Part shown: positions 7,774-13,625 of the stretch, piece by piece | Position numbering within the stretch: position 1 is the stretch's first letter | How the letters are laid out: each line of letters begins with the position of its first letter | NCBI GenBank assembly: GCA_022567895.1 | Contig: JADFGC010000032.1 | Coordinates: forward strand, 1-13,625 | Source: DRGT01 sp022567895 | GTDB taxonomy: Archaea > Thermoproteota > Nitrososphaeria > Nitrososphaerales > Nitrosopumilaceae | Direction of reading: 5' to 3' | DNA length: 13,625 nt | Made by a program: the position numbers and the translations under genes | Notes under the pieces: generated by a model | Databases searched by the model: none | What the model was told of the DNA's origin: nothing | Seen by the model: only the letters and a program-made list of their open reading frames with translations

Positions 7774-9366
7774 CTAGAATACTTCCTTTGGTCTGTATTC
7801 ACCAAAAACTTCTCTGAATGTATTACTGATTTCACCTGTAGTGGCATAGGCTTTAACGGCATCAAGAATAAACGGCATTAGGTTTTTCTCAGTTTCTGCA
7901 GCACTTTTCATTGCAGATAGAGTACGTTCAACTTTTTTGTTGTCTCTTGATTGTCGTAGCTCCTTCATTGCCTTGTTTTGTTGAATTTCTACAGCATCGC
8001 CGATTCTCAATAGCTTTTGTTTTGCCTCAATCTTGTCCTGAAATTTGTTCATACCTACAATTATTCTTTGATCCTGGTCAATTTCCTTTTTGAGTCGATA
8101 GGCATTTTGCCTAATTTCCGATTGGAAAAAGCCTTTTTCTATAGCCTTAATCGAGCCACCCATTTTTTCAACCTTTTTAAGATATTTCCAGACTCCATCC
8201 TCAATTTCATCACACAGGGCCTCTAGATAATAAGAGCCAGCCATTGGATCAACTGTTTTTGTGATTCCGCTTTCATGGGCAACAATTTGCTGAGTTCTAA
8301 GTGCAATTTTTGCAGATTCTTGTGTTGGCAAAGCCAATGCCTCATCTCTAGAGTTTGTATGCAAGGATTGAGTTCCCCCCAATACTGCTGCCATTGATTG
8401 AATCGCTACTCTGGCAATGTTATTGTCAGGTTGCTGCGCAGTAAGTGATTCGCCACTTGTTTGGGTATGAAATTTTAATTGAATGGATTTTGGATTTTTT
8501 GCGTGGAATTTCTCTTTTAAGATTTTAGCATATACTTTTCTTGCAACTCTAAATTTTGCAACCTCTTCAAAAAATTCTATCGTACAGCAGAAAAAGAATG
8601 ATAGTCTTGGAGCAAAATCATCAATTTTCAAACCTTGATCAAGGCAAGTTTGAATGTATGCGATTGCATTTGCAAGAGTAAAAGCAACTTCTTGAGTAGC
8701 AGTAGCACCTGCTTCTCTCATGTGATAACCAGATATTGAAATAGGATACCATTGTGGGACTTTTTTTGCACAATATCCAACCATGTCACCAATTATTCGC
8801 ATTGAAGGTTGTGGTGGATAGATGTACGTGTTTCGTGCAATGTATTCTTTGAGGATATCATTTTGAGTCGTTCCACGTAATTGTTCACTAGAAAATCCTT
8901 GTGATTCTCCAACTGCAATATAGTATGCAAGTAAAGTAGATGCTGTAGAATTAATTGTCATTGAACTACTTACTTTGCCTAATGGTATTCCATCAAATGC
9001 TGTAAGCATGTCTTTAAGCGACGCAATAGAAACTCCAACTTTACCAACTTCGCCTTCAGATTGTGGTGAGTCTGGATCATATCCAATTTGTGTTGGCAAA
9101 TCAAATGCCATGCTAAGACCGGTTTGGCCTTTTTCAAGCATAAACTTGAAACGCTCATTTGTTAGTTTTGCATCTCCAAATCCAGAGTATTGACGCATGG
9201 TCCAAAATCTTTCACGATACATTCCTTCATGAATTCCACGAGTAAAGGGGTACTTTCCTGGTTCTTCTTTGTTTGATTTTTTTGGTGATTTTAGATATAC
9301 TCTTTTTACTGGAATGTTAGAATCAGTGACGTATTCTTTGTTGGTTGCTTTTTGTTTTGCAGCCAT
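7774..9366 (-). CDS. mcmA1: Methylmalonyl-CoA mutase, catalytic (large) subunit
   Basis: Isomerises (R)-methylmalonyl-CoA to succinyl-CoA using adenosylcobalamin. It is 530 residues and holds only the substrate-binding TIM barrel; the cobalamin domain is a separate gene (13349 onward). Active-site residues known from the Propionibacterium enzyme are retained at a constant offset: Tyr60 in RQYSGFG (Tyr89), Gln168 in TTQNDILKE (Gln197), Arg178 in RNTYIYPPQPS (Arg207), Tyr214-His215 in SGYHMREAG (Tyr243, His244). Tyr60 is the residue that separates methylmalonyl from isobutyryl and hydroxyisobutyryl mutases. LGGTQSLHTNS and AIEKGF are also typical. I chose the ATG at 9366 because GTGATC (9370-9375), a perfect Shine-Dalgarno 3' core, stands 3 bases before it. 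A GTG at 9375 would overlap the MeaB stop and add three residues. The stop TAG abuts the mce ATG. It probably acts in the HP/HB cycle. Confidence 0.96.
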   Translation of the reverse strand: MAAKQKATNKEYVTDSNIPVKRVYLKSPKKSNKEEPGKYPFTRGIHEGMYRERFWTMRQYSGFGDAKLTNERFKFMLEKGQTGLSMAFDLPTQIGYDPDSPQSEGEVGKVGVSIASLKDMLTAFDGIPLGKVSSSMTINSTASTLLAYYIAVGESQGFSSEQLRGTTQNDILKEYIARNTYIYPPQPSMRIIGDMVGYCAKKVPQWYPISISGYHMREAGATATQEVAFTLANAIAYIQTCLDQGLKIDDFAPRLSFFFCCTIEFFEEVAKFRVARKVYAKILKEKFHAKNPKSIQLKFHTQTSGESLTAQQPDNNIARVAIQSMAAVLGGTQSLHTNSRDEALALPTQESAKIALRTQQIVAHESGITKTVDPMAGSYYLEALCDEIEDGVWKYLKKVEKMGGSIKAIEKGFFQSEIRQNAYRLKKEIDQDQRIIVGMNKFQDKIEAKQKLLRIGDAVEIQQNKAMKELRQSRDNKKVERTLSAMKSAAETEKNLMPFILDAVKAYATTGEISNTFREVFGEYRPKEVF

Positions 9367-9369
9367 TGT

Positions 9370-9375
9370 GATCAC
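9370..9375 (-). promoter_or_regulatory. Shine-Dalgarno core for mutase large subunit containing the MeaB stop codon
   Basis: Read on the - strand, GTGATC sits 3 bases before the ATG at 9366 and contains the TGA stop of the MeaB gene (9374-9372). It complements the archaeal 16S rRNA 3' end (GATCACCTCC) at the expected spacing, and it decides between the ATG and the upstream GTG start. Confidence 0.6.
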
Positions 9376-10310
9376 TTTACTAAAGACTTTGAAACCTTGT
9401 CTGCTGCTTCGTATGGATCAATTTGTTTGGATTGAACTTTTTTGAGAAATTTTGCAAAGGTGTTATCAGAATCTAGCATAGCAACAACTTTTTCTTTCAT
9501 ATTATTTAAAACAATATCTTTTAGTTCAGATTCTAATCTGATTTTGTCCTGTTCTTTTTTTGTTTTTTTCTTTACCGCCATCAACTCTTTTAATTTTTTA
9601 GCAAATTCGTTAATTCCCTTGTTTTCCTTTACAGATGTCTTCAAAATTATTGGGTTACTTTCAGCTGTACCAATAAAGTCTCGAACTGAATCAAATAGTT
9701 GGGATGCACCATCTAAATCGCTTTTATTTACTAGATAGATATCACCAATTTCAGTTAGACCTGCTTTGATTGTTTGAATACTATCTCCAGTATGAGGATT
9801 GAAAACTACAACTGTGATATCAGAAATTTTTGAAATCTCAACTTCTGTTTGTCCTGCGCCAACACTTTCTATAATTATTGGGTCAAAACCTGCATATTCT
9901 AAAATTCGTACACTGTTTCTAATTGATCTTGATATAGCTCCCGTAGCTCCCCTTGATGCAATACTTCGGATGTAAGTTCCCGCATCGGTGGATTCTGTCA
10001 TTCTGACTCTATCACCAAGAATTGCACCTCCCGTAACATGACTTGTAGGATCAATAGCAAGAACAGCTGGTTTTGTTTTCAATTTTTTTAATGCTTCAAC
10101 AGTTTTGTTAATCAAGGAACTTTTTCCGACTCCTGCAGGACCAGTTATTCCTATCACCATTGACGTGCCAGAGCTTTTGAAAATCTGTTTTAGAAGTTTT
10201 CTAGCCTCCTTTGGATCATTTTCTACAATTGAAATTGCCTTTGCAATAGCTCCTCTTTTTCCTTTTTTTAGTTCAGAAATTAGTATCAAGTACAAATTCC
10301 CTCCTTTCAT
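9372..10310 (-). CDS. meaB: MeaB/ArgK-type GTPase chaperone of methylmalonyl-CoA mutase
   Basis: G3E-family P-loop GTPase that gates adenosylcobalamin loading of methylmalonyl-CoA mutase and protects or reactivates it (known for MeaB and human MMAA). In the 312-residue frame, Walker A is GPAGVGKS (57-64). The DPTSHVTGGAILGDRVRM segment (87-104) matches the family signature, ESVGAGQTE (148-156) is the Walker B/switch III region, and NKSD (195-198) gives guanine specificity. Older annotations call this family ArgK or LAO/AO transport ATPase; the adjacent mutase makes the chaperone role clear. The start is uncertain. The ATG at 10310 has no ribosome-binding site, while GGAGGG lies just inside the frame and would serve TTG codons at 10295 or 10289. 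The coordinates give the outer limit. The TGA overlaps the Shine-Dalgarno core of the mutase gene. Confidence 0.94.
   Translation of the reverse strand: MKGGNLYLILISELKKGKRGAIAKAISIVENDPKEARKLLKQIFKSSGTSMVIGITGPAGVGKSSLINKTVEALKKLKTKPAVLAIDPTSHVTGGAILGDRVRMTESTDAGTYIRSIASRGATGAISRSIRNSVRILEYAGFDPIIIESVGAGQTEVEISKISDITVVVFNPHTGDSIQTIKAGLTEIGDIYLVNKSDLDGASQLFDSVRDFIGTAESNPIILKTSVKENKGINEFAKKLKELMAVKKKTKKEQDKIRLESELKDIVLNNMKEKVVAMLDSDNTFAKFLKKVQSKQIDPYEAADKVSKSLVK
10299..10304 (-). promoter_or_regulatory. Strong Shine-Dalgarno inside the apparent MeaB reading frame
   Basis: On the - strand, AAAGGAGGG follows immediately after the ATG at 10308-10310. It cannot serve that ATG. In-frame TTG codons at 10295 (3 bases away) and 10289 (9 bases away) are the possible starts it supports; the conserved MeaB N-terminus begins after both. 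Confidence 0.55.
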
Positions 10311-10333
10311 CTGAAATAAATTCTTGCTTCATT

Positions 10334-10741
10334 TTAAGGGCTAAAGATTATTCGAGGAGCTGGCTCATTTTCAGAATGAATCTCTGTTTTTATTCCTATT
10401 TTCCCTAATTCTTGATGATCAACAACTAACGTGATTGGATGAATTTGCCAACCATATTTTGGTGAAGAATCAAATTGAACTCTTTCTACAAAACTCGAAC
10501 CTTCAAATGTTTTTTGAAAAGTCTCTTCCATTCCTAATATTTCAAGAACCACAGAACTTGTTTTTTGCGAATTATCATTAAAGCTAATTTCAACAATTCC
10601 TTGGTTTTCATAATAAATTGCGTTCACATCAAATGTCTGGGCAAATTGTTCATTATCATATGAACTAGAATCAAACAAAAATAAAATTCCCAGAGCAGTT
10701 ATTGCTACGACGGAAATTATAGGAACAATTTTTCTTGCCAT
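10334..10741 (-). CDS. Small membrane-anchored protein of unknown function
   Basis: A 135-residue protein I cannot assign to a named family. Residues 1-4 (MARK) are basic, residues 5-23 form one hydrophobic helix (IVPIISVVAITALGILFLF), and an acidic Ser/Asp/Asn linker follows. The remaining roughly 105 residues alternate polar and hydrophobic positions as in a beta-sandwich, with a conserved-looking segment YGWQIHPITLVVDHQELGK (about 97-115). It has no cysteine, so no lipoprotein site. Topology is probably a cytoplasmic N-terminus with the domain outside, as an uncleaved anchor or signal peptide. I chose the ATG at 10741; a TTG at 10747 would add two residues. It lies 9 bases after the aminopeptidase stop and 23 bases before the MeaB frame, so it is inside the mutase operon. 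No strong Shine-Dalgarno is seen, and a palindrome covers the junction. Confidence 0.7.
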   Translation of the reverse strand: MARKIVPIISVVAITALGILFLFDSSSYDNEQFAQTFDVNAIYYENQGIVEISFNDNSQKTSSVVLEILGMEETFQKTFEGSSFVERVQFDSSPKYGWQIHPITLVVDHQELGKIGIKTEIHSENEPAPRIIFSP

Positions 10742-10742
10742 A

Positions 10743-10761
10743 TTCAAATTTTAAATTTGAA
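10743..10761. repeat. 19-base palindrome at the aminopeptidase / unknown-protein junction
   Basis: TTCAAATTT-T-AAATTTGAA: perfect 9-base arms around one central base. It covers the aminopeptidase stop codon (10751-10753) and ends one base before the ATG of the unknown membrane protein. The centre is too tight for an RNA hairpin without opening inner pairs, so a dimeric protein site is more natural; chance in AT-rich DNA is possible. Confidence 0.5.
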
Positions 10762-13249
10762 AATTATATTCACTTCTAATTCTTTTCAAAAACTTTGAAT
10801 GTATTTGGGCTCGCTCTAAGGCTTGAGATAGTGTATTTTCGGTTCCCGGGGTTGGATTTTTCTTGAAAAAGTTTTTCACTTCACTAGTCATCGTATCATC
10901 TGAAATCAAAGATACAGTACCAACAACTCTATTCAATAAGGGATTTCCGTGACCCACTTTTTTACTCAGTTTTTTCCAGTTTTGTTTTAACCATGGCCAG
11001 AGAATTTTTTTGCCATAAGGGTTTCCTGCAACTCTCATTATAGGAATATGCATGTTTTGAGAACGAACTTCATTTGATTGAGAAAACTTTAGAGTTTTCA
11101 GTAATAATTTTTCATCTTTGAAATAACATAATCCAGTTAGGAATCTAATTTTTTCTTCTTGTGTTTTTGCTTTTCTGTATAATGCAATTAGTTTTTTGTG
11201 AATTTGTGCATCTCCATGCCAAGCAATTACGATAAAAATTGGTTCTAGTAAATCTGTAGGAATAGAATTTGGATTTTTTAAGAATTGTTGGAATTTCTTT
11301 TCTGCTTCAGCAATAACATCTTCGTCGTCCATCTTTCCAAGTGCAGCTATTGAATAACTGCGCAATAGTGAATCTGTGTTTTTTTCACCTTTTTTTGGTT
11401 TCCAAGTTAATCTTTCCAGAATTTTTCTTAGATAGTTTAATCCATATTCTCTAATTTCGTGATTAAATTCTTCAAAGAATGTAAGAAAATAAATAAAGTT
11501 GAGATTGTTTGCAACATTCATTGATGGTAGATAGTTTTCTTCTTCATTGTATGCATCTGAAAAATCAAGATAATTTTTTAGAGGTTCATTTCCTGAGACG
11601 CACAATGCAAACAAGTCATTTTGTATAGCCCATCTATCAATGTGAGAGATTTCTTTGTTTACAATTGATGCTTTGAGATCAAATAGAGTATCTTCATCAT
11701 ACTTTACACGATAAAATCCATGTCTGCCAAAATTAACTACACAAGAGTCTTTAGATTTTATTTTATCAGATTTTTTTGTCATTAATTTTTTTGCAGATTC
11801 TTTCTTTAGGCCAATAGAGATTGGAATCTCCCAGATACCTTTTTGAGGTTTTGATGTAGGAAGCATAAGGAATCGTTCTTGTTTTAACAATAATTCTGAA
11901 TTTTGTTTTTCAACAGAAACTAATGGGAATCCTACCTGTTTTATCCATGAATGAACAACTTTTCTCACAGGTAATCTTGACGCACTACCTATTGCATTCC
12001 ACAAATCATCACCAACTGCATTTTTGTACATGTGTTTTTTGAGATATTGCTTTAGACCATTACGAAAGTTTTTTTCTCCAACATAATTTTCTAACATTCG
12101 CAAAACACAACCTCCTTTATCATACGATATAGCATCAAAAATTTCTCGAATTTCAGAGGGACTTTTTACAGTAACATCGATTGGGTGTGAAGTTTTCATA
12201 GCATCTAATCCCATGGATACATTCATTGCATCTTCAATGAATTGTTCCCAAGAATCCCATTCTGGATAAAACTTGTCTACAAATTTTGTAGCCATGAATG
12301 TGGCAAAGCTTTCGTTTAGCCAAAGGTCATTCCACCATTTCATAGTCACTAAATTTCCAAACCATTGGTGAGCAAGCTCATGAGAAATTACTTCAGCAAT
12401 TCTTTGTTTGGTTTGAGTTGATGAAGTTTTAGGATCATAGTGCAAAATTGTCTCCCTAAATGTAATTGCCCCCCAATTTTCCATGGCACCTGCCGCAAAA
12501 TCTGGAACTGCAATCAAATCAAGTTTAGGAAATGGATATTTTATTCCAAAATAGTTTTCATATGCTCTTAGAAGTTTTTTGCCAAGGTCTAGTGCATATT
12601 TTCCTTTAGCTTTATGTCCCCTAGTTGAAATGACTCTTACCTCAACTTTACCAGTCTTACTTTTAAGAAACTCAAATTCTCCCACTCCAAGATAAACAAG
12701 ATAAGTTGACATTGCAGGTGTTTGGCCAAATTTGTAAATTGTTTTTTTGCCAGACTTTGTTTTTGATTTTACTGGCATGTTTGAAATTGCAGTATAATGC
12801 GAGTCTGCAATTATTGTAATGTTAAAAGTTGCTTTTGCGTCTGGTTGGTCCCAACATACAAAGGCTCGTCTTGCATCAGCTGCTTCAAATTGTGTTGTTG
12901 CAAGATATTTTGTTTTGCCTTTGTCTTTGTATTGACTTCGATAAAATCCTAGTAGTCTGTCATTGAGAATTCCAGTGTAATTGAAATTGATGATGGCCTT
13001 ACCCTTTATTTTTTGAGGTAGTTTGATTTGTAGTTCCTCTTTTTTTGCATCAAGTTTGACTTTGGCTTTTAGAGTTTTGTTGGCAGTTTCTACAGTACAG
13101 TTTTTTATTTTTAATTCAGCAGCGTTTAGAACGATTGTGTTGTTATTTCCATATGAGTTAATTTCTAGGGATTCTTTTCCACGAAACGTGAAATTTTTGA
13201 AATTTGGTTCAAACTCAAGATCATAGTTTATCGGTATGATAGGTTTCAC
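10751..13249 (-). CDS. M1-family zinc aminopeptidase (tricorn-factor F2/F3 type)
   Basis: Gluzincin aminopeptidase of 832 residues that removes N-terminal residues from peptides, in archaea typically finishing degradation after the proteasome. The exopeptidase motif GAMEN is at 254-258. The zinc site is HELAH (His290, Glu291, His294) with the third ligand Glu313 in WLNESFA, and catalytic Tyr376 lies in SYDKGG. The N-terminal beta domain (about 1-190), catalytic domain (about 190-430), beta domain and helical ERAP1-like C-terminal domain are all present. There is no signal peptide, so it is cytoplasmic. The start is GTG at 13249: the upstream frame runs to a TGA near 13302 without an ATG, GTG or TTG. 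No Shine-Dalgarno is seen and a TATA-like element lies about 24 bases upstream, suggesting a leaderless mRNA. It is first in the five-gene minus-strand block leading to meaB, mutase and epimerase. Confidence 0.95.
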   Translation of the reverse strand: MKPIIPINYDLEFEPNFKNFTFRGKESLEINSYGNNNTIVLNAAELKIKNCTVETANKTLKAKVKLDAKKEELQIKLPQKIKGKAIINFNYTGILNDRLLGFYRSQYKDKGKTKYLATTQFEAADARRAFVCWDQPDAKATFNITIIADSHYTAISNMPVKSKTKSGKKTIYKFGQTPAMSTYLVYLGVGEFEFLKSKTGKVEVRVISTRGHKAKGKYALDLGKKLLRAYENYFGIKYPFPKLDLIAVPDFAAGAMENWGAITFRETILHYDPKTSSTQTKQRIAEVISHELAHQWFGNLVTMKWWNDLWLNESFATFMATKFVDKFYPEWDSWEQFIEDAMNVSMGLDAMKTSHPIDVTVKSPSEIREIFDAISYDKGGCVLRMLENYVGEKNFRNGLKQYLKKHMYKNAVGDDLWNAIGSASRLPVRKVVHSWIKQVGFPLVSVEKQNSELLLKQERFLMLPTSKPQKGIWEIPISIGLKKESAKKLMTKKSDKIKSKDSCVVNFGRHGFYRVKYDEDTLFDLKASIVNKEISHIDRWAIQNDLFALCVSGNEPLKNYLDFSDAYNEEENYLPSMNVANNLNFIYFLTFFEEFNHEIREYGLNYLRKILERLTWKPKKGEKNTDSLLRSYSIAALGKMDDEDVIAEAEKKFQQFLKNPNSIPTDLLEPIFIVIAWHGDAQIHKKLIALYRKAKTQEEKIRFLTGLCYFKDEKLLLKTLKFSQSNEVRSQNMHIPIMRVAGNPYGKKILWPWLKQNWKKLSKKVGHGNPLLNRVVGTVSLISDDTMTSEVKNFFKKNPTPGTENTLSQALERAQIHSKFLKRIRSEYNFQI

Positions 13250-13293
13250 AAGTGAAGTAAATTCACTGGTTTTATGTAGATTTAGGTTGTGAA
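13245..13293. promoter_or_regulatory. Cluster of TTCAC/GTGAA half-sites between divergent genes
   Basis: TTCAC occurs at 13245-13249 and 13262-13266, and its complement GTGAA at 13252-13256 and 13289-13293. The first three make two overlapping inverted repeats: TTCAC-AA-GTGAA, and AGTGAA-5 bases-TTCACT (13251-13267). They flank and overlap the aminopeptidase GTG start and its TATA-like element, a natural place for an operator. Function is inferred. Confidence 0.35.
13270..13277 (-). promoter_or_regulatory. TATA-like element for the aminopeptidase-to-epimerase operon
   Basis: ACATAAAA on the - strand, centred about 24 bases before the GTG at 13249. This would place the transcription start at or near the start codon, giving a leaderless mRNA, as is common for first genes in archaea. 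The match is weak. Confidence 0.35.
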
Positions 13294-13314
13294 CTAAACC
13301 TCAAAAAAATCAAA

Positions 13315-13330
13315 TAAAGGATTTAAAATT
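13315..13330 (+). promoter_or_regulatory. BRE/TATA promoter for the mutase small subunit
   Basis: Purine-rich TAAAGGA (BRE-like) followed by TTTAAAATT (13322-13330), whose centre is about 23 bases before the ATG at 13349. No Shine-Dalgarno precedes the ATG. The spacing predicts a leaderless transcript. It lies back to back with the minus-strand promoter. Confidence 0.5.
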
Positions 13331-13348
13331 AGAATAGATCAAAGAAAT

Positions 13349-13625
13349 ATGCGACAAAAAATGATATCTCGTAGAGTTAAGATTTTAGTTGCAAAGATGG
13401 GTCTTGATGGTCACGACAGAGGAGCTTTGATCCTATGTAGAGCCTTTAGAGACGCAGGAATGGAGGTAATTTACTCTGGATTATTTGCCACACCAGACAG
13501 AATTGCCCAAATTGCAGAAGATGAAGATGTAGATGCAATTGCCATGAGCTTGCTTAATGGAGCACATGGAACATTATTTCCCAGAGTTGTAAAGGCTCTC
13601 AAAAAGAAAGGAATCAAAGACGTTC
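13349..13625 (+). CDS. mcmA2: Methylmalonyl-CoA mutase, cobalamin-binding (small) subunit, 3' partial
   Basis: The window ends after 92 complete codons. The visible protein begins MRQKMISRRVKILVAKMGLD and is the Rossmann-like B12-binding domain. GLDGHDRG contains the DxHxxG signature, with Asp20, His22 (lower cobalt ligand) and Gly25. DAGMEVIYSGL and AIAMSLLNGAHGTLFPRVV match mutase small subunits; Asn replaces the Ser common in SxLSGAH. It partners the separately encoded TIM-barrel subunit at 7774-9366. It is transcribed divergently from the aminopeptidase operon, from its own promoter. I chose the ATG at 13349 from its distance to the TATA box; Met5 (13361) is an alternative. A stand-alone protein of about 140 residues is expected. 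Confidence 0.95.
   Translation, partial: MRQKMISRRVKILVAKMGLDGHDRGALILCRAFRDAGMEVIYSGLFATPDRIAQIAEDEDVDAIAMSLLNGAHGTLFPRVVKALKKKGIKDV

Noticed and set aside
7639..7881. 80-codon + frame across the mce/mutase junction
   Set aside because: It is antisense to two well-supported genes that abut exactly; no motif or plausible start signal.
7774..9366. Isobutyryl-CoA or 2-hydroxyisobutyryl-CoA mutase instead of methylmalonyl-CoA mutase
   Set aside because: The position matching Propionibacterium Tyr89 is Tyr, as in methylmalonyl mutases, and an epimerase gene is directly downstream.
9442..9738. 98-codon + frame opposite meaB
   Set aside because: Phe/Ser-rich shadow of Lys/Glu-rich coding sequence; no independent evidence.
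9372..10310. LAO/AO (ArgK) amino-acid transport ATPase
   Set aside because: An old family label; NKSD marks a GTPase, and the adjacent mutase fits the MeaB chaperone role.
1..13625. tRNA genes, CRISPR arrays, insertion sequences, integrase attachment sites
   Set aside because: No cloverleaf-like sequence, regularly spaced repeats, transposase motifs or flanking duplications seen; coding density is nearly complete with housekeeping genes.

Overview
The window is AT-rich, almost wholly coding DNA from an archaeon. The best fit is an ammonia-oxidising thaumarchaeon (Nitrosopumilus-like). Grounds are a family-B DNA polymerase with a C-terminal PCNA-binding box, a short archaeal triose-phosphate isomerase, Shine-Dalgarno cores matching an archaeal GGAGGTGATC sequence, and a split methylmalonyl-CoA mutase with epimerase and MeaB-type GTPase. 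The last set is the succinyl-CoA-forming end of the 3-hydroxypropionate/4-hydroxybutyrate (HP/HB) CO2-fixation cycle. From memory, the same gene order around the mutase occurs in Nitrosopumilus maritimus; I could not check this here.

Left part (1-7377, all + strand): the 3' portion of a dCMP deaminase, DNA polymerase B, a 102-residue PQ-loop/SemiSWEET membrane protein, triose-phosphate isomerase, pyruvate phosphate dikinase, and an HTH-CBS regulator. Gaps are 4 to 38 bases, so several genes are probably co-transcribed. Themes are dNTP supply and replication, then gluconeogenesis (pyruvate to PEP, triose-phosphate interconversion), ending with a regulator whose CBS pair may sense adenylates.

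Right part (13249-7378, all - strand): an M1 aminopeptidase, a small membrane-anchored protein of unknown function, MeaB GTPase, mutase catalytic subunit and methylmalonyl-CoA epimerase, in that transcription order and tightly packed. The last two gene blocks converge with no base between stop codons at 7377/7378. At the right edge, divergent from the aminopeptidase and separated by 99 bases, the cobalamin-binding small subunit of the mutase starts on + and runs out of the window. The two halves of one enzyme are thus made from opposite strands, from either side of a five-gene block.

There is no tRNA, rRNA, CRISPR, IS element or phage signal, and no gene-free stretch over 300 bases. I see no clearly novel system. 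The most interesting points are the unknown membrane protein and peptidase inside a cobalamin-mutase operon, a repeated TTCAC/GTGAA pattern between the divergent mutase-linked promoters, a 19-base palindrome at a gene junction, and stop codons embedded in the next gene's Shine-Dalgarno core.
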